IMG/VR virus record: IMGVR_UViG_3300017749_000007
Span: 1-64,000 of that record
Source of the DNA: a virus
Length of the DNA stretch: 64,000 bases
Strand: one strand, 5' to 3'
Part shown: piece after piece, positions 18,401 to 27,197 of the stretch
Position numbering within the stretch: position 1 is the stretch's first letter
How the letters are laid out: every line of letters starts with the position of its first letter
Position numbers and translations under genes: made by a program
The notes under the pieces: model-generated
Told to the model about the DNA's origin: nothing
The model's database searches: none
What the model saw: the letters and a program-made list of their open reading frames with translations, nothing else

Positions 18401-20925
18401 CAGGTAATGTTACTGTAACACAAAACTTAGATGTAGGAGCCGCGGCACAGTTTGAAGAAATATTAATTGATGATAATTTTATTACTACAACTACAGGAAA
18501 TACAGATTTAGAATTCCGTACAAGTGGTTCAGGTAATATTATTGTTCCAGATAATAATGTTAACATAACAAATGATTTAACAGTTGCAGGCGATATTAGC
18601 GCAAATAACTTAACTGCTAGTGCAAATATAACAAGTGCAACAGCAAACATTGGCGATGTACAAATTAGTGGAACAACTGTAGAAGCAACAGCTTCAAACG
18701 CAGATTTAGAACTACGTGCAAATGGTACAGGAGATGTAACTGTTCCTACTAGTGATGTTATAATTTCACAAGCACTTCAAGTTTCGGGTACTACTGACTT
18801 ACAAAATGTAAACCTAGGTGGTGTTCTTACACACATTGGTAATACTGTACAAACAGGTAACTATACTCTTACTAGTGGTTATTTTACAAACAGCGATATT
18901 AGAATTGATGGTAATACAATTGAAACAACTGCTTCAAGTTCAAACTTAGAACTACGTGCAAATGGCAGTGGTATTATTAGTATACCAACTAATAATGTTG
19001 AAATTACATTAAATTTAGATGTTGATGGTGATACAGATTTACAAGCAACAAATATTACAGGAACACTTACACACTTAGGTGACACTAACCAAACTGGAAG
19101 TTATACTTTAACTGGCCAAGCAGACATTGATAGTGTGCAAATTGATAGTAACTTTATTACTACTAATGTTTCTAATACAGATTTAGAATTACGTGCTAAT
19201 GGCACAGGTAAAGTATTAATACCAAATAACAATGTACAGATTGATAACAATCTTACAGTAAGTGGCGACACAGATCTACAAGCAACAAATGTTACAGGTA
19301 CAATAACTCATGTAGGTAATACTACGCAAACAGGTAACATTGACTTATCAGGTAACTTTGATATTACTGGTGCTGTTACTGTATCAAGTGTAGCACAGTT
19401 TGAAAATGTAAACATTACAAACAACGTTGTAACTACTACAGAATCAAACAGTGATTTAGAATTACGTGCGGCAGGAACAGGCGAAGTAATTGTTCCACAA
19501 AATGATGTACACATAACAAATGATTTAATTGTAGACGGAACTATTACAGTAGGTGATATTAATAGTGCAGGCACTATTACAGCAAATCAATTTAGTACAG
19601 GCGATATATTAATTGATGATAATTTTATTACTACAACAGCAAGTAATTCAGACTTAGAATTACGAGCAAGTGGTACAGGTGAAGTTGTAGTTCCTAGTAA
19701 TGATGTTGTACTTTCACAAAACTTAACAGTTGACGGATTAGCAACACTTGCTAATACAAATATTACAGGTACAGTAACACACGTAGGTACTACTAACCAA
19801 ACTGGTGATTTAAACTTAACAGGTGCATTAGACGTTGACGGTGATATTACTATTGCTGGCGCAGTACAATTTGAAAACATACAAATTGCAGGCAATGTAG
19901 TTGAAACAACACATACAAATAGTGATTTAGAATTACGTGCTAATGGAACAGGTAAAGTTGTTATTCCAACTAATGATGTTGAAGTTCTTGGTAACTTAAC
20001 AGTTGATGGAACACTAACAGTTGGCGACATTGTTAGTACAGGACAAATACAAGCAAACACATTTTATACAGGTGATATACGTGTAGACGATAACTTTATT
20101 ACTACAACTACAAGTAATTCAGATTTAGAATTAAGAGCAAGTGGTACAGGAAGCATTGTAATTGATACACTTAGTATTAACGATAGCACAATATCAACTA
20201 CAGGCGATCTTACTTTAACACCAAGTACAGAACAAGTTATTATAGATGCAACAGGATCTGTAAAACTACCAAGTGGTACAACAGCACAACGTCCAACAGG
20301 TGTAGCAGGACAGATTAGATTTAACAGTCAATTATCACGCTTTGAAGGATATGACGGAACTAACTGGATTGTATTACACGGTGTAGAAGATTTAGACGGT
20401 GATACTAAAGTAACTGCTGAACAAACAACTGGCGCAAATGACGACACTATTAGGTTTGATGTAGCAGGTAACACTATAGTTGATATAACAAATATTAGAA
20501 TGTCAGCTCCAAAAGTAACCGTTGATGACATCACTATTGACGGTAATGTGATAAGTACTACTACAACTAACACAGATATGATTCTGGGTGCAAATGGCAC
20601 AGGTAGCGTTAAGATAGATAATATTGCTTTTAGTGATAATACTATTACTAACACTTCGTCAAATGCTGTAACGCTGTTATCAAATACTGATAACGGTTAT
20701 TTTAAGTTTGGTACAACTTATGGTATGGTTTTACCAGGCGGAACGGCAGCAGAGAGACCACCTGTAACATATACCGAACAAGGTATGATGCGTTATAACT
20801 CAGCTGATGGTCGTGTTGAAATATGGGATGGATCAAACTGGGTATCTGTAGCAGGTGCGCAGTCAGGTGTAACAAGAGCTGAAGCGGAAGATATAGCACT
20901 CGAAATTGTATTGAGTTTAGGATAA
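15415..20925 (+). CDS. Giant fibre protein 2 (1836 aa), pectin-lyase-like core
   Basis: Paralogue of the preceding fibre. N-terminus SAIGRISGPLLKSNLLRNGI is the shared attachment motif. A beta-helix region opens at about residue 320 with GNIFYVAENGDDTHTGTHQQ and continues past FRFATDFEVTSRSPYIK; it carries two extra insertions relative to fibre 1 (about residues 190-290 and 420-500). The rest is the same 'SNSDLELRANGTG' and 'NITGTVTHVGTTNQTG' repeat array, about ten units, ending in GQIRFNSQLSRFEGYDGTNW and GMMRYNSADGRVEIWDGSNW. Probably a trimeric long fibre or side-fibre shaft. Ribosome site TTGAGGAG. No enzyme motif seen. Confidence 0.75.
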   Translation: MSAIGRISGPLLKSNLLRNGIDLAFETDLLYLDVNNQRIGIKNATPQYELDITGTTRTTDIRVTNRADIGDINVLGNTIWSDNQYLYLGTVDNIVYNNKLRVDDIDVEGNVISTNTSNSNLELRPNGTGEVHVYSNMEVDGNIHATGNITADGNIVLGDADTDSITFNADVASNIIPDLDNTYNLGYKGTEYTQTAGNFALGDITITISGGTGTLNVPASGTAWADDVVNTTANISDSLLLALQSTSGTLHKVTTTSVWTGSRQASVSAPSILDGTYNVVQVNLGAKRWADVWVDNIVTNGINTGTIVVDGVDLTLRQGNIFYVAENGDDTHTGTHQQDPFASISKALSVSSSGDTIHVYPGIYTELFPLTVPAGVTVKGQGIRGVTVKPTTATRYNDAFLLNGQTTIEDLTVSDFYSGGAFHDTTAASAGSATLNVGTAPFAHAYVSGGTITFGGNDYAISNAVYTHGTGQLVITHAGPDAGVGTTTFIKDIVFSCNGGNRTFPDNGYAFRFATDFEVTSRSPYIKNVSVITKGSVTSSSDPRGFDAGDAGKGVYVDGAYATINSKEAAMLFHSATFITPGVDALTATNGARIEWLNSFTYFANRSLYAFDSNDGLKGEGKTRIRLSGISGTFAGGETITFTSTDNSTVVTKVINSVENSDTLVINGKDTGLLGFDFTPLSISSSGGASATAIESLDLRDFGAEIRMIGSASVYGNNGLVGDGPGVLVYAIGHNLAYIGNGKAVTNDPSTVVQAQEVIETNDAQIRYNSVDHKGDFRVGDLFYVNQETGSASFSVSDFVINTTNGVTFNTGSDTTFVDGSKIETGDWRISGNTIQTLTQDANFNAASGTIKLNDNVDITGNLDVTGNVTIGGNITIGDEATDTIEIIAGIDSDIIPKVNGVYSLGEATKQWSNIWVNQVNIDSIKIRDNFIETTESNADLEIRANGTGNIYIPNNNVQIDNALTVDGLVTLANTNITGTVTHVGTTNQTGTTNVTGNVTVTQNLDVGAAAQFEEILIDDNFITTTTGNTDLEFRTSGSGNIIVPDNNVNITNDLTVAGDISANNLTASANITSATANIGDVQISGTTVEATASNADLELRANGTGDVTVPTSDVIISQALQVSGTTDLQNVNLGGVLTHIGNTVQTGNYTLTSGYFTNSDIRIDGNTIETTASSSNLELRANGSGIISIPTNNVEITLNLDVDGDTDLQATNITGTLTHLGDTNQTGSYTLTGQADIDSVQIDSNFITTNVSNTDLELRANGTGKVLIPNNNVQIDNNLTVSGDTDLQATNVTGTITHVGNTTQTGNIDLSGNFDITGAVTVSSVAQFENVNITNNVVTTTESNSDLELRAAGTGEVIVPQNDVHITNDLIVDGTITVGDINSAGTITANQFSTGDILIDDNFITTTASNSDLELRASGTGEVVVPSNDVVLSQNLTVDGLATLANTNITGTVTHVGTTNQTGDLNLTGALDVDGDITIAGAVQFENIQIAGNVVETTHTNSDLELRANGTGKVVIPTNDVEVLGNLTVDGTLTVGDIVSTGQIQANTFYTGDIRVDDNFITTTTSNSDLELRASGTGSIVIDTLSINDSTISTTGDLTLTPSTEQVIIDATGSVKLPSGTTAQRPTGVAGQIRFNSQLSRFEGYDGTNWIVLHGVEDLDGDTKVTAEQTTGANDDTIRFDVAGNTIVDITNIRMSAPKVTVDDITIDGNVISTTTTNTDMILGANGTGSVKIDNIAFSDNTITNTSSNAVTLLSNTDNGYFKFGTTYGMVLPGGTAAERPPVTYTEQGMMRYNSADGRVEIWDGSNWVSVAGAQSGVTRAEAEDIALEIVLSLG

Positions 20926-20931
20926 GAAAAA

Positions 20932-21261
20932 ATGGCAACATTATTTAAAAATAAAGTAGTAAAAGAAATAGGTACGTTACCGGTTGACATATATGAAACT
21001 GATGCAAGTACACGAGCAACCGTTATTGGTTTAAGTATTACAAATTTAACAACATCATTTGTTTATGTTGATGTTATTATATTTGATGATACTAGTGTTG
21101 CAGGATATTATTTAAAAGATACAGTATTGCCTGCTAATACGGCAATAAGAGTTGTTAACCAAGGTGAGAAACTTATATTAGCGGCTAATAACAAATTACA
21201 AGTTCGAGCTAGTGTCGCAGACAGTGTTGACGTAGTATTGAGCTTTGTGGAGATTGTGTAA
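20932..21261 (+). CDS. Small beta-sandwich fibre-module protein (copy 2)
   Basis: A 109-residue protein: VIGLSITNLTTSFVYVDVII, then DTVLPANTAIRVVNQGEKLI, ending in VDVVLSFVEIV. Same strand plan as 9214-9582 and especially 36562-36888 (IL-P-N...L...KVFARSS...VVVYGIE). Lies six bases after fibre 2; an AGGA inside the end of fibre 2 can serve as ribosome site. Its stop overlaps the next ATG (TAATG). Role unknown; adaptor or decoration protein is an inference. Confidence 0.6.
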   Translation: MATLFKNKVVKEIGTLPVDIYETDASTRATVIGLSITNLTTSFVYVDVIIFDDTSVAGYYLKDTVLPANTAIRVVNQGEKLILAANNKLQVRASVADSVDVVLSFVEIV

Positions 21262-21638
21262 TGACATATTATGTAGGTAATAACCCACAAGACGTTTTAG
21301 ACGGGTTTATTAAAAGATATTTTTACGGTATGCGTAGAAACGAAGATGGCGAATTATTTTTAATTCGTATTGACCAACTTCAAGGACAAGAAAATGTTGC
21401 AGTAATTAACGACATTGGTGTATCAGCAAATAACTTTTTAGACTTTGAAGAAGGCATTGATTATTTAGATGGAGTAGATCAAGATCATAATATAGTTTAT
21501 GCAAACTTGCGATATCCACAGATTAGGTGGGATGGACGTTCGCTAGTCTACTATATTGATCCCACAGACGGACAATTTATAATGAGAATATCAGAAGGAT
21601 ATGACTACCCTGAGAATATTTCAGGACCAGGGTATTAA
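21261..21638 (+). CDS. Conserved fibre-module protein
   Basis: A 125-residue acidic protein, MTYYVGNNPQDVLDGFIKRY, with a middle DFEEGIDYLDGVDQDHNIVY and ending IMRISEGYDYPENISGPGY. I do not assign a family; it looks like a compact mixed fold without catalytic motif. It is coupled to the preceding small protein by TAATG and is followed after 11 bases by the third giant fibre, so it is likely an adaptor or assembly factor for that fibre. Confidence 0.55.
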   Translation: MTYYVGNNPQDVLDGFIKRYFYGMRRNEDGELFLIRIDQLQGQENVAVINDIGVSANNFLDFEEGIDYLDGVDQDHNIVYANLRYPQIRWDGRSLVYYIDPTDGQFIMRISEGYDYPENISGPGY

Positions 21639-21649
21639 GGAGCAACTAA

Positions 21650-24600
21650 ATGGCAGAGTTTAAGTTAGATAGGTTTAAGTACGTTTGGAAAGGTGACTGG
21701 GTCACTGGTACTGACTATCGAAGAGACGACATTGTAAGAGTCGGCGGTAAAAGTTATGTGTGTATTGTTACACATACTTCAAGCGGAACGTTCCTTACAG
21801 ACTTAGAAGCAACGTTACCAAATTCAAATCCACCACAACCATATCCACAGTGGACAGTGATGACAAGTGGTAAAACTTTTATTGGCACTTGGTCACAAGG
21901 CGTTGCATATAACTTAGGTGATATAGTACTTTATAACGGCTCCTTATATAAATGTATTGACTCACACAACAGTGGAAACTTTGCTTCAGAATATGCTAAC
22001 TGGGAAATGTTTGCATACGCACAAGAATTTTTAACAGACTGGGCTCCAACAACAACATACGGTAAAGGTGGCATTGTAAAATATAACGGTATAGTTTATA
22101 TTTGTCATATACCACATACATCAAGTTCATTATTAGAAAATAATATTAATGACTGGTTAGAATTTGGCAACGGCATTGAATACAAAAGTTCATGGAGTGC
22201 TGGTGTTGAATATAGAAAAAATGATTTAATACGCTACGGTGCTAACATATTCCGTTGCACAGATAGTCATACAAGTGCAGGTTTAGTATTTGATCAAACT
22301 AAATTCCAAATTGAATTTCCAGGTACACAAGCAAACTTAACTGTTTGGCAAGATGATACATATTACCAAGAAGGTGATGTTGTACGTTATGGTGGATTTA
22401 TTTACTTTGCAACAGCAAATAGTATTGATGTTGATCCTAGTAGAAGTCAAGACGATAGTACAGTAGCATGGATAGTACTTGCTAAAAACTCAAGTTTTGC
22501 AGGTGAATTTGTTTCAGGCACAGCATATAAAACAGGTGAACTAGTTTTACGTGGTGGTTATTTGTACAGAGCATTAACTGATGTTAACATTGTTGATGGT
22601 GAAGATAGTACTGTAGATTATTTAGATAATAGTATTTGGGAAAAAGTTGCTGAAGGTAACAAGTGGTCAGAAGTATGGAAAGAAAATACTAATTACGCAG
22701 TTGGTGAAGTTGTTTACTTTAAAGGTAGTGCATATGTTTGTACATTTGAACATGATGCTACACAAAGAGACAATCCAGAAAACGGTAGCGGATATAGTTA
22801 TTGGGATCTACTTATTCAAGCAGGTCGTCCAGCAGGTATGGATACCAAAGGTGACTTACTTACATACAACACACTAGATGACGGCAGTTCACAAGGTGAT
22901 ATTGGATTATCAATTGGCCAGGATCAACAAGCTCTATCAGTTGCTGACGATTATGAAGCATTTTGGAGAGACTTTGCTAATGATGCAGAAGCAGTATATG
23001 TTGCACCAAGAGGATTTGACTTACCTGGATATGGTAAAAATTGGAAACAACCTTTTGCAACTATTAGACATGCTTGTGAATATATCGAAGACACATTTCC
23101 AGCACTAACTCCTACAAAAATATTTGTTGCGGCAGGTAGATATGAGGAAGTTGGACCAATAGCAGTTCCAGCAGGTTGTGTTGTTATGGGCGACGAATTA
23201 CGTGCAACAAACATAATTGCAACTCCTGCAATTCCAGAGTATGAAGACAATTATCAATATGTAAAAGAAACTGATACTTATATCAGTGGATTTATTTTAG
23301 ATCTTATACAAAACAAATTGTTAACACCTACTACTGGAAATGAAGAACCACAAGTATTAGTAGGACCAGTATCAGATCAACCTACAGCACAAAGAATTTT
23401 AGAATTAATTGCTGAATACGAACAGTTTATTGAATTCCGTTTACCTACAGAATCAGGAGATGTTGATCCAGCTCAAACAACTGTAGCAAACGATCTAACA
23501 TCTAACTCAGCATTTAGAGCGGCATCACAACAGTTGATGGCTAACAGAGAATTTATTGGTAACGAAGTGTATACAAGACTAACACTAAACTTTCCAAGTA
23601 TTACATTTACTAAAAAATATATTTTAGCAGATGTAAGAGCAATGCTTAGAGGTATTGCACAAGACTTATTATACGAAGGCAATCATAGAACATTATATGC
23701 GGCAAGACGTTATACAAACAGTGCATTAGGTGGACAGTTTGATGACTTGTTCTATATGAGAGATACTACAGGATTAAGAAACTGCTCAACTGAAGGACTT
23801 ACTGGAACACTAAATCCTCCAGGCGTGTTTGACTTATATCAACGTCCAACAGGTGGCGCACTTGTATCATTAGATCCAGGTTGGGGACCAGCAGACGAAC
23901 GTACATGGATTAAAAATAGATCACCTTACATACAAGGTGTAACAAACTTTGGCTTTGCTTGTGCGGGTATGAAAGTTGACGGTAACCTACACAATGGCGG
24001 TAATAAGTCAATGGTTGCAAACGACTTTACACAAGTATTAAGTGACGGAGTTGGTGCATGGATTACTAATAATGCTAGAGCAGAACTTGTGTCAGTGTTT
24101 ACATATTATTGTTCAGTTGGTTACTTGTCAGAAAATGGCGGCATTATACGTGCAACAAATGGTAACAACTCATATGGTAGATTTGGTAGTATTGCATCAG
24201 GTGGCGACACAACAGAAGTTCCACAATCAACTACACTGATGAATAGAAATAACGAAGCACAAGTTAGTAAAGTATTTTCAGGCTTATCAGATGATAGAAT
24301 CTTAGCATACGAATTTAGTCATACTGGTGAAAAATATTCCAGTGCAACTTCAACAGTAACAGGTGCTGGTTCAAGTGTTGTAACAGAATTTAGAGATTTT
24401 AGAGCAGGCGCTTTATATCAAGCAAGGCTAGTTAACACTCAAGGATCAGGTAGCGAAGGCGGTAGTAACTATCTAGTAAGACAGGGTTATGCACAGGAAA
24501 CAGTAAATGCCGCAAGTACATTAAAATTATCAACTACAGATGCAACACAATTTTATTCAGAAATTGAAGGCATGAGAGTTGTAATTTTATCAGGACTAGG

Positions 24601-27145
24601 TGCAGGACAGTATGCATATATTACTGCATATAATAGTGCAACTAGAGAAGCTACATTATCAAAAGATTCAGATGGTACATTAGGATGGGATCATATTATT
24701 CCAGGAACTCCTTTAGTATCAACATTTGATGCAACAACATATTATAGAATAGAACCAAGAGTAATTGCAAGTTCTCCAGGTTGGACATCAGCAAATAAAA
24801 CTATTGAACGTTTAGATTATGTTAGTGCAGACTTTGGCGGAACAAGTCAGTTATATCCAAGTTTAGATGGTCAAGTAGGAACAGGTGAAACTTTTGGATT
24901 AGATCCAATTGGAAGTACTTGGCGTGTACAACGTTCTGGTAACACTTATACACTAACACTAGTAACTGGCGGTGCTGGCTATGCAGTTAACGATACAATT
25001 ACACTAAGTGGTACAGATTTAGGAGGTGCAAGCCCTGCTAATGATATTACAATTAGAGTAGCATCAGTTACAGATGACAGTTCAAATAGTGTTGCAACAT
25101 TTACATATTCAGGTGAACCAGTAGGTGGATTATTTGTTGCTATTGATGATAAATCACAAGCGGCATACAGTGCAGATGGCGACACTTGGGTACAAGTTAA
25201 TTTAAGTTTTGATGCTGGAACTGATGAATACATAAAAATATTGGCAGAAGAAAATAAATTCTTAGCATTTGCTACAGGAATGAATACTTACAGTTATTCA
25301 GAAACAGCAACAAGTTGGACTACTAGAGCATTACCAATAACTAGAAATTGGAATGATGCGGCCTTTGGTGGCGGTACGTTTGTATTAGTTGCTTCAGGAA
25401 CGGCAGATGCGCTTTATAGTACAGACGGACTAACATTTTCACAATCAGTATTACCACAAACAGATGACTGGGCGGCAGTACAATACGGTCAAGGAACATT
25501 TGTTGCAGTAACAAGCGGAGCAACACAAGACGTTGCTACATCACCAGATGGTATTACATGGACATTGAGAAATGCAGTATTACCAGCAGGAAGTAAAACT
25601 TGGACTAATGTATTATTTGGTAAAAATAAATTTGTTGCTATAGCATCAGATGGAACAACAGCATTTTCATTAGACAAAGGTGTAACTTGGACAGCAGGTG
25701 GAAGTTGTAACCAAAGTGGATCATTTGTTGTTAAGAACGGCATATATGCAGAAGGTGTGTTTATGGCAGTTGGTTGGGCAACTACAGTTGGCTCTGGCTT
25801 TACACTAGAAGGTTATGAAAATGCATTGGTATCAGAAGACGGTATTACATGGACACCACAATCATTAAATTTAAGTTATAAGTGGGCGGCGATTGCTGAA
25901 TCACCAATTAACGGAACTCCAAAGTTCATGGTAATTGCACAAGATGCAGACGGTGGCTTACAACATGTAACAACAGGGTGTAAAGCTCTTGTTAGAGCAG
26001 ATGTTAACCAAGGTAAATTCCAAGACTTATTAATATGGGATCCGGGCAGTGGTTATAGTGATGCAAGTCCTTTAACATTAACTGTTACAGATACTCAATT
26101 TGTATCAGAAGTTGAATTTGAAAATAGAATTGGCACAGGAGTGTTATCACAACCAGACTTTGTTAATAGAGGCGGTGGTTATCGTATAACAAGTACAAAC
26201 GTAACTATTGCAGGTGACGGTTATGCAGATATTGTGCCTGAAGCGGCATTTATGACACTAGCAGGAGTTACATCAATTCCTGGACCAGGAGTACAAATTA
26301 AGTTTGAAGGCTTATTAGAAGAATCTACAGATGATCCAGATGATTTAAAATTATTCTCAGGTATTGAAATTACAGACTTAGGCGATGACGGTAGTGGCGC
26401 AGGAACAAGACTAGTTTTATTTAAAGTTTCTCCGAGACTAAGAAACGAATATAATTTAGCACACGGTACAGTTGTAACACTACGTGAACGTTATAGTCAA
26501 TGTAGAATTAGTGGACACGACTTCCTAGACATTGGTACAGGTAACTTTGTAGCTACAAACTATCCTGACATATATGCAGGCGGAGCGTACTACACAGCGG
26601 CACCAGAAAACGAAGTGTTAGAGCAAACAGGCGGAAGAGTATTTTATGTAAGTACTGACCAAGATGGTAACTTTAGAACAGGTGAATTATTCAGCGTACA
26701 ACAGGCAACAGGTATTGTTACTATTAGTGCTGAATTCTTTGACTTAGATGGTCTGTCAGAACTAGCACTAGGTGGTGTTAGATTAGGTGGTTCAGGTACA
26801 GTTGTTAACGAATTTAGTACAGATCCAACTTTTGCGGCAGATTCCAATCAGGTTATTCCAACACAGAGAGCTATTGCTTCATTCTTAGCAGATAGACTAA
26901 GTGTTGGTGGTGAGAACTTAGAAACAAACGCAGTACAGGCAGGACAAGTAAGAGTTGGTACAGTTAATAACGTTATAGAACACGCATCAGACGGCGCTAT
27001 TGACATACCGATTGATGTTTCAATTGATGGAACATATACATCAACAGATGAGTTTGGTGTAGAAACAACACAACAGGTTGCAATAAGTGGTACAATATAC
27101 ACTATGCAACAATTAATGAAAGGCCATGACGACTCTGTTCAATAA
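21650..27145 (+). CDS. Giant fibre protein 3 (1831 aa): binding repeats, beta helix, Asp-box propeller
   Basis: Residues about 10-390 hold seven repeats of about 50 residues with the pattern W-x(4-6)-Y-x(2)-G/D-D-i-V-x-y-g-G-x-x-Y-x-c-x(4)-H-t-s, like carbohydrate-binding CBM5/12 modules. Residues about 440-600 start a pectin-lyase-like beta helix (YVAPRGFDLPGYGKNWKQPF), interrupted by a helical insertion, resuming with IKNRSPYIQGVTNFGF. Residues about 1150-1450 carry BNR/Asp-box motifs (SADGDTW, STDGLTF, SPDGITW, SEDGITW) typical of sialidase-like propellers. The C-terminal part (GGRVFYVSTDQDGNFRTGEL) is shared with fibre 4. Likely a glycan-binding fibre; no sialidase catalytic residues are assigned. 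Confidence 0.75.
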   Translation: MAEFKLDRFKYVWKGDWVTGTDYRRDDIVRVGGKSYVCIVTHTSSGTFLTDLEATLPNSNPPQPYPQWTVMTSGKTFIGTWSQGVAYNLGDIVLYNGSLYKCIDSHNSGNFASEYANWEMFAYAQEFLTDWAPTTTYGKGGIVKYNGIVYICHIPHTSSSLLENNINDWLEFGNGIEYKSSWSAGVEYRKNDLIRYGANIFRCTDSHTSAGLVFDQTKFQIEFPGTQANLTVWQDDTYYQEGDVVRYGGFIYFATANSIDVDPSRSQDDSTVAWIVLAKNSSFAGEFVSGTAYKTGELVLRGGYLYRALTDVNIVDGEDSTVDYLDNSIWEKVAEGNKWSEVWKENTNYAVGEVVYFKGSAYVCTFEHDATQRDNPENGSGYSYWDLLIQAGRPAGMDTKGDLLTYNTLDDGSSQGDIGLSIGQDQQALSVADDYEAFWRDFANDAEAVYVAPRGFDLPGYGKNWKQPFATIRHACEYIEDTFPALTPTKIFVAAGRYEEVGPIAVPAGCVVMGDELRATNIIATPAIPEYEDNYQYVKETDTYISGFILDLIQNKLLTPTTGNEEPQVLVGPVSDQPTAQRILELIAEYEQFIEFRLPTESGDVDPAQTTVANDLTSNSAFRAASQQLMANREFIGNEVYTRLTLNFPSITFTKKYILADVRAMLRGIAQDLLYEGNHRTLYAARRYTNSALGGQFDDLFYMRDTTGLRNCSTEGLTGTLNPPGVFDLYQRPTGGALVSLDPGWGPADERTWIKNRSPYIQGVTNFGFACAGMKVDGNLHNGGNKSMVANDFTQVLSDGVGAWITNNARAELVSVFTYYCSVGYLSENGGIIRATNGNNSYGRFGSIASGGDTTEVPQSTTLMNRNNEAQVSKVFSGLSDDRILAYEFSHTGEKYSSATSTVTGAGSSVVTEFRDFRAGALYQARLVNTQGSGSEGGSNYLVRQGYAQETVNAASTLKLSTTDATQFYSEIEGMRVVILSGLGAGQYAYITAYNSATREATLSKDSDGTLGWDHIIPGTPLVSTFDATTYYRIEPRVIASSPGWTSANKTIERLDYVSADFGGTSQLYPSLDGQVGTGETFGLDPIGSTWRVQRSGNTYTLTLVTGGAGYAVNDTITLSGTDLGGASPANDITIRVASVTDDSSNSVATFTYSGEPVGGLFVAIDDKSQAAYSADGDTWVQVNLSFDAGTDEYIKILAEENKFLAFATGMNTYSYSETATSWTTRALPITRNWNDAAFGGGTFVLVASGTADALYSTDGLTFSQSVLPQTDDWAAVQYGQGTFVAVTSGATQDVATSPDGITWTLRNAVLPAGSKTWTNVLFGKNKFVAIASDGTTAFSLDKGVTWTAGGSCNQSGSFVVKNGIYAEGVFMAVGWATTVGSGFTLEGYENALVSEDGITWTPQSLNLSYKWAAIAESPINGTPKFMVIAQDADGGLQHVTTGCKALVRADVNQGKFQDLLIWDPGSGYSDASPLTLTVTDTQFVSEVEFENRIGTGVLSQPDFVNRGGGYRITSTNVTIAGDGYADIVPEAAFMTLAGVTSIPGPGVQIKFEGLLEESTDDPDDLKLFSGIEITDLGDDGSGAGTRLVLFKVSPRLRNEYNLAHGTVVTLRERYSQCRISGHDFLDIGTGNFVATNYPDIYAGGAYYTAAPENEVLEQTGGRVFYVSTDQDGNFRTGELFSVQQATGIVTISAEFFDLDGLSELALGGVRLGGSGTVVNEFSTDPTFAADSNQVIPTQRAIASFLADRLSVGGENLETNAVQAGQVRVGTVNNVIEHASDGAIDIPIDVSIDGTYTSTDEFGVETTQQVAISGTIYTMQQLMKGHDDSVQ

Positions 27146-27167
27146 AATGCGCAGATATCATAGATGG

Positions 27168-27174
27168 ATAAATA
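27168..27174 (+). promoter_or_regulatory. Late promoter box
   Basis: ATAAATA within GGATAAATACAG, upstream of the 3098-residue fibre; a TTGGAG ribosome site follows. Confidence 0.7.
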
Positions 27175-27197
27175 CAGTAACTTGGAGTTAAGAACAA

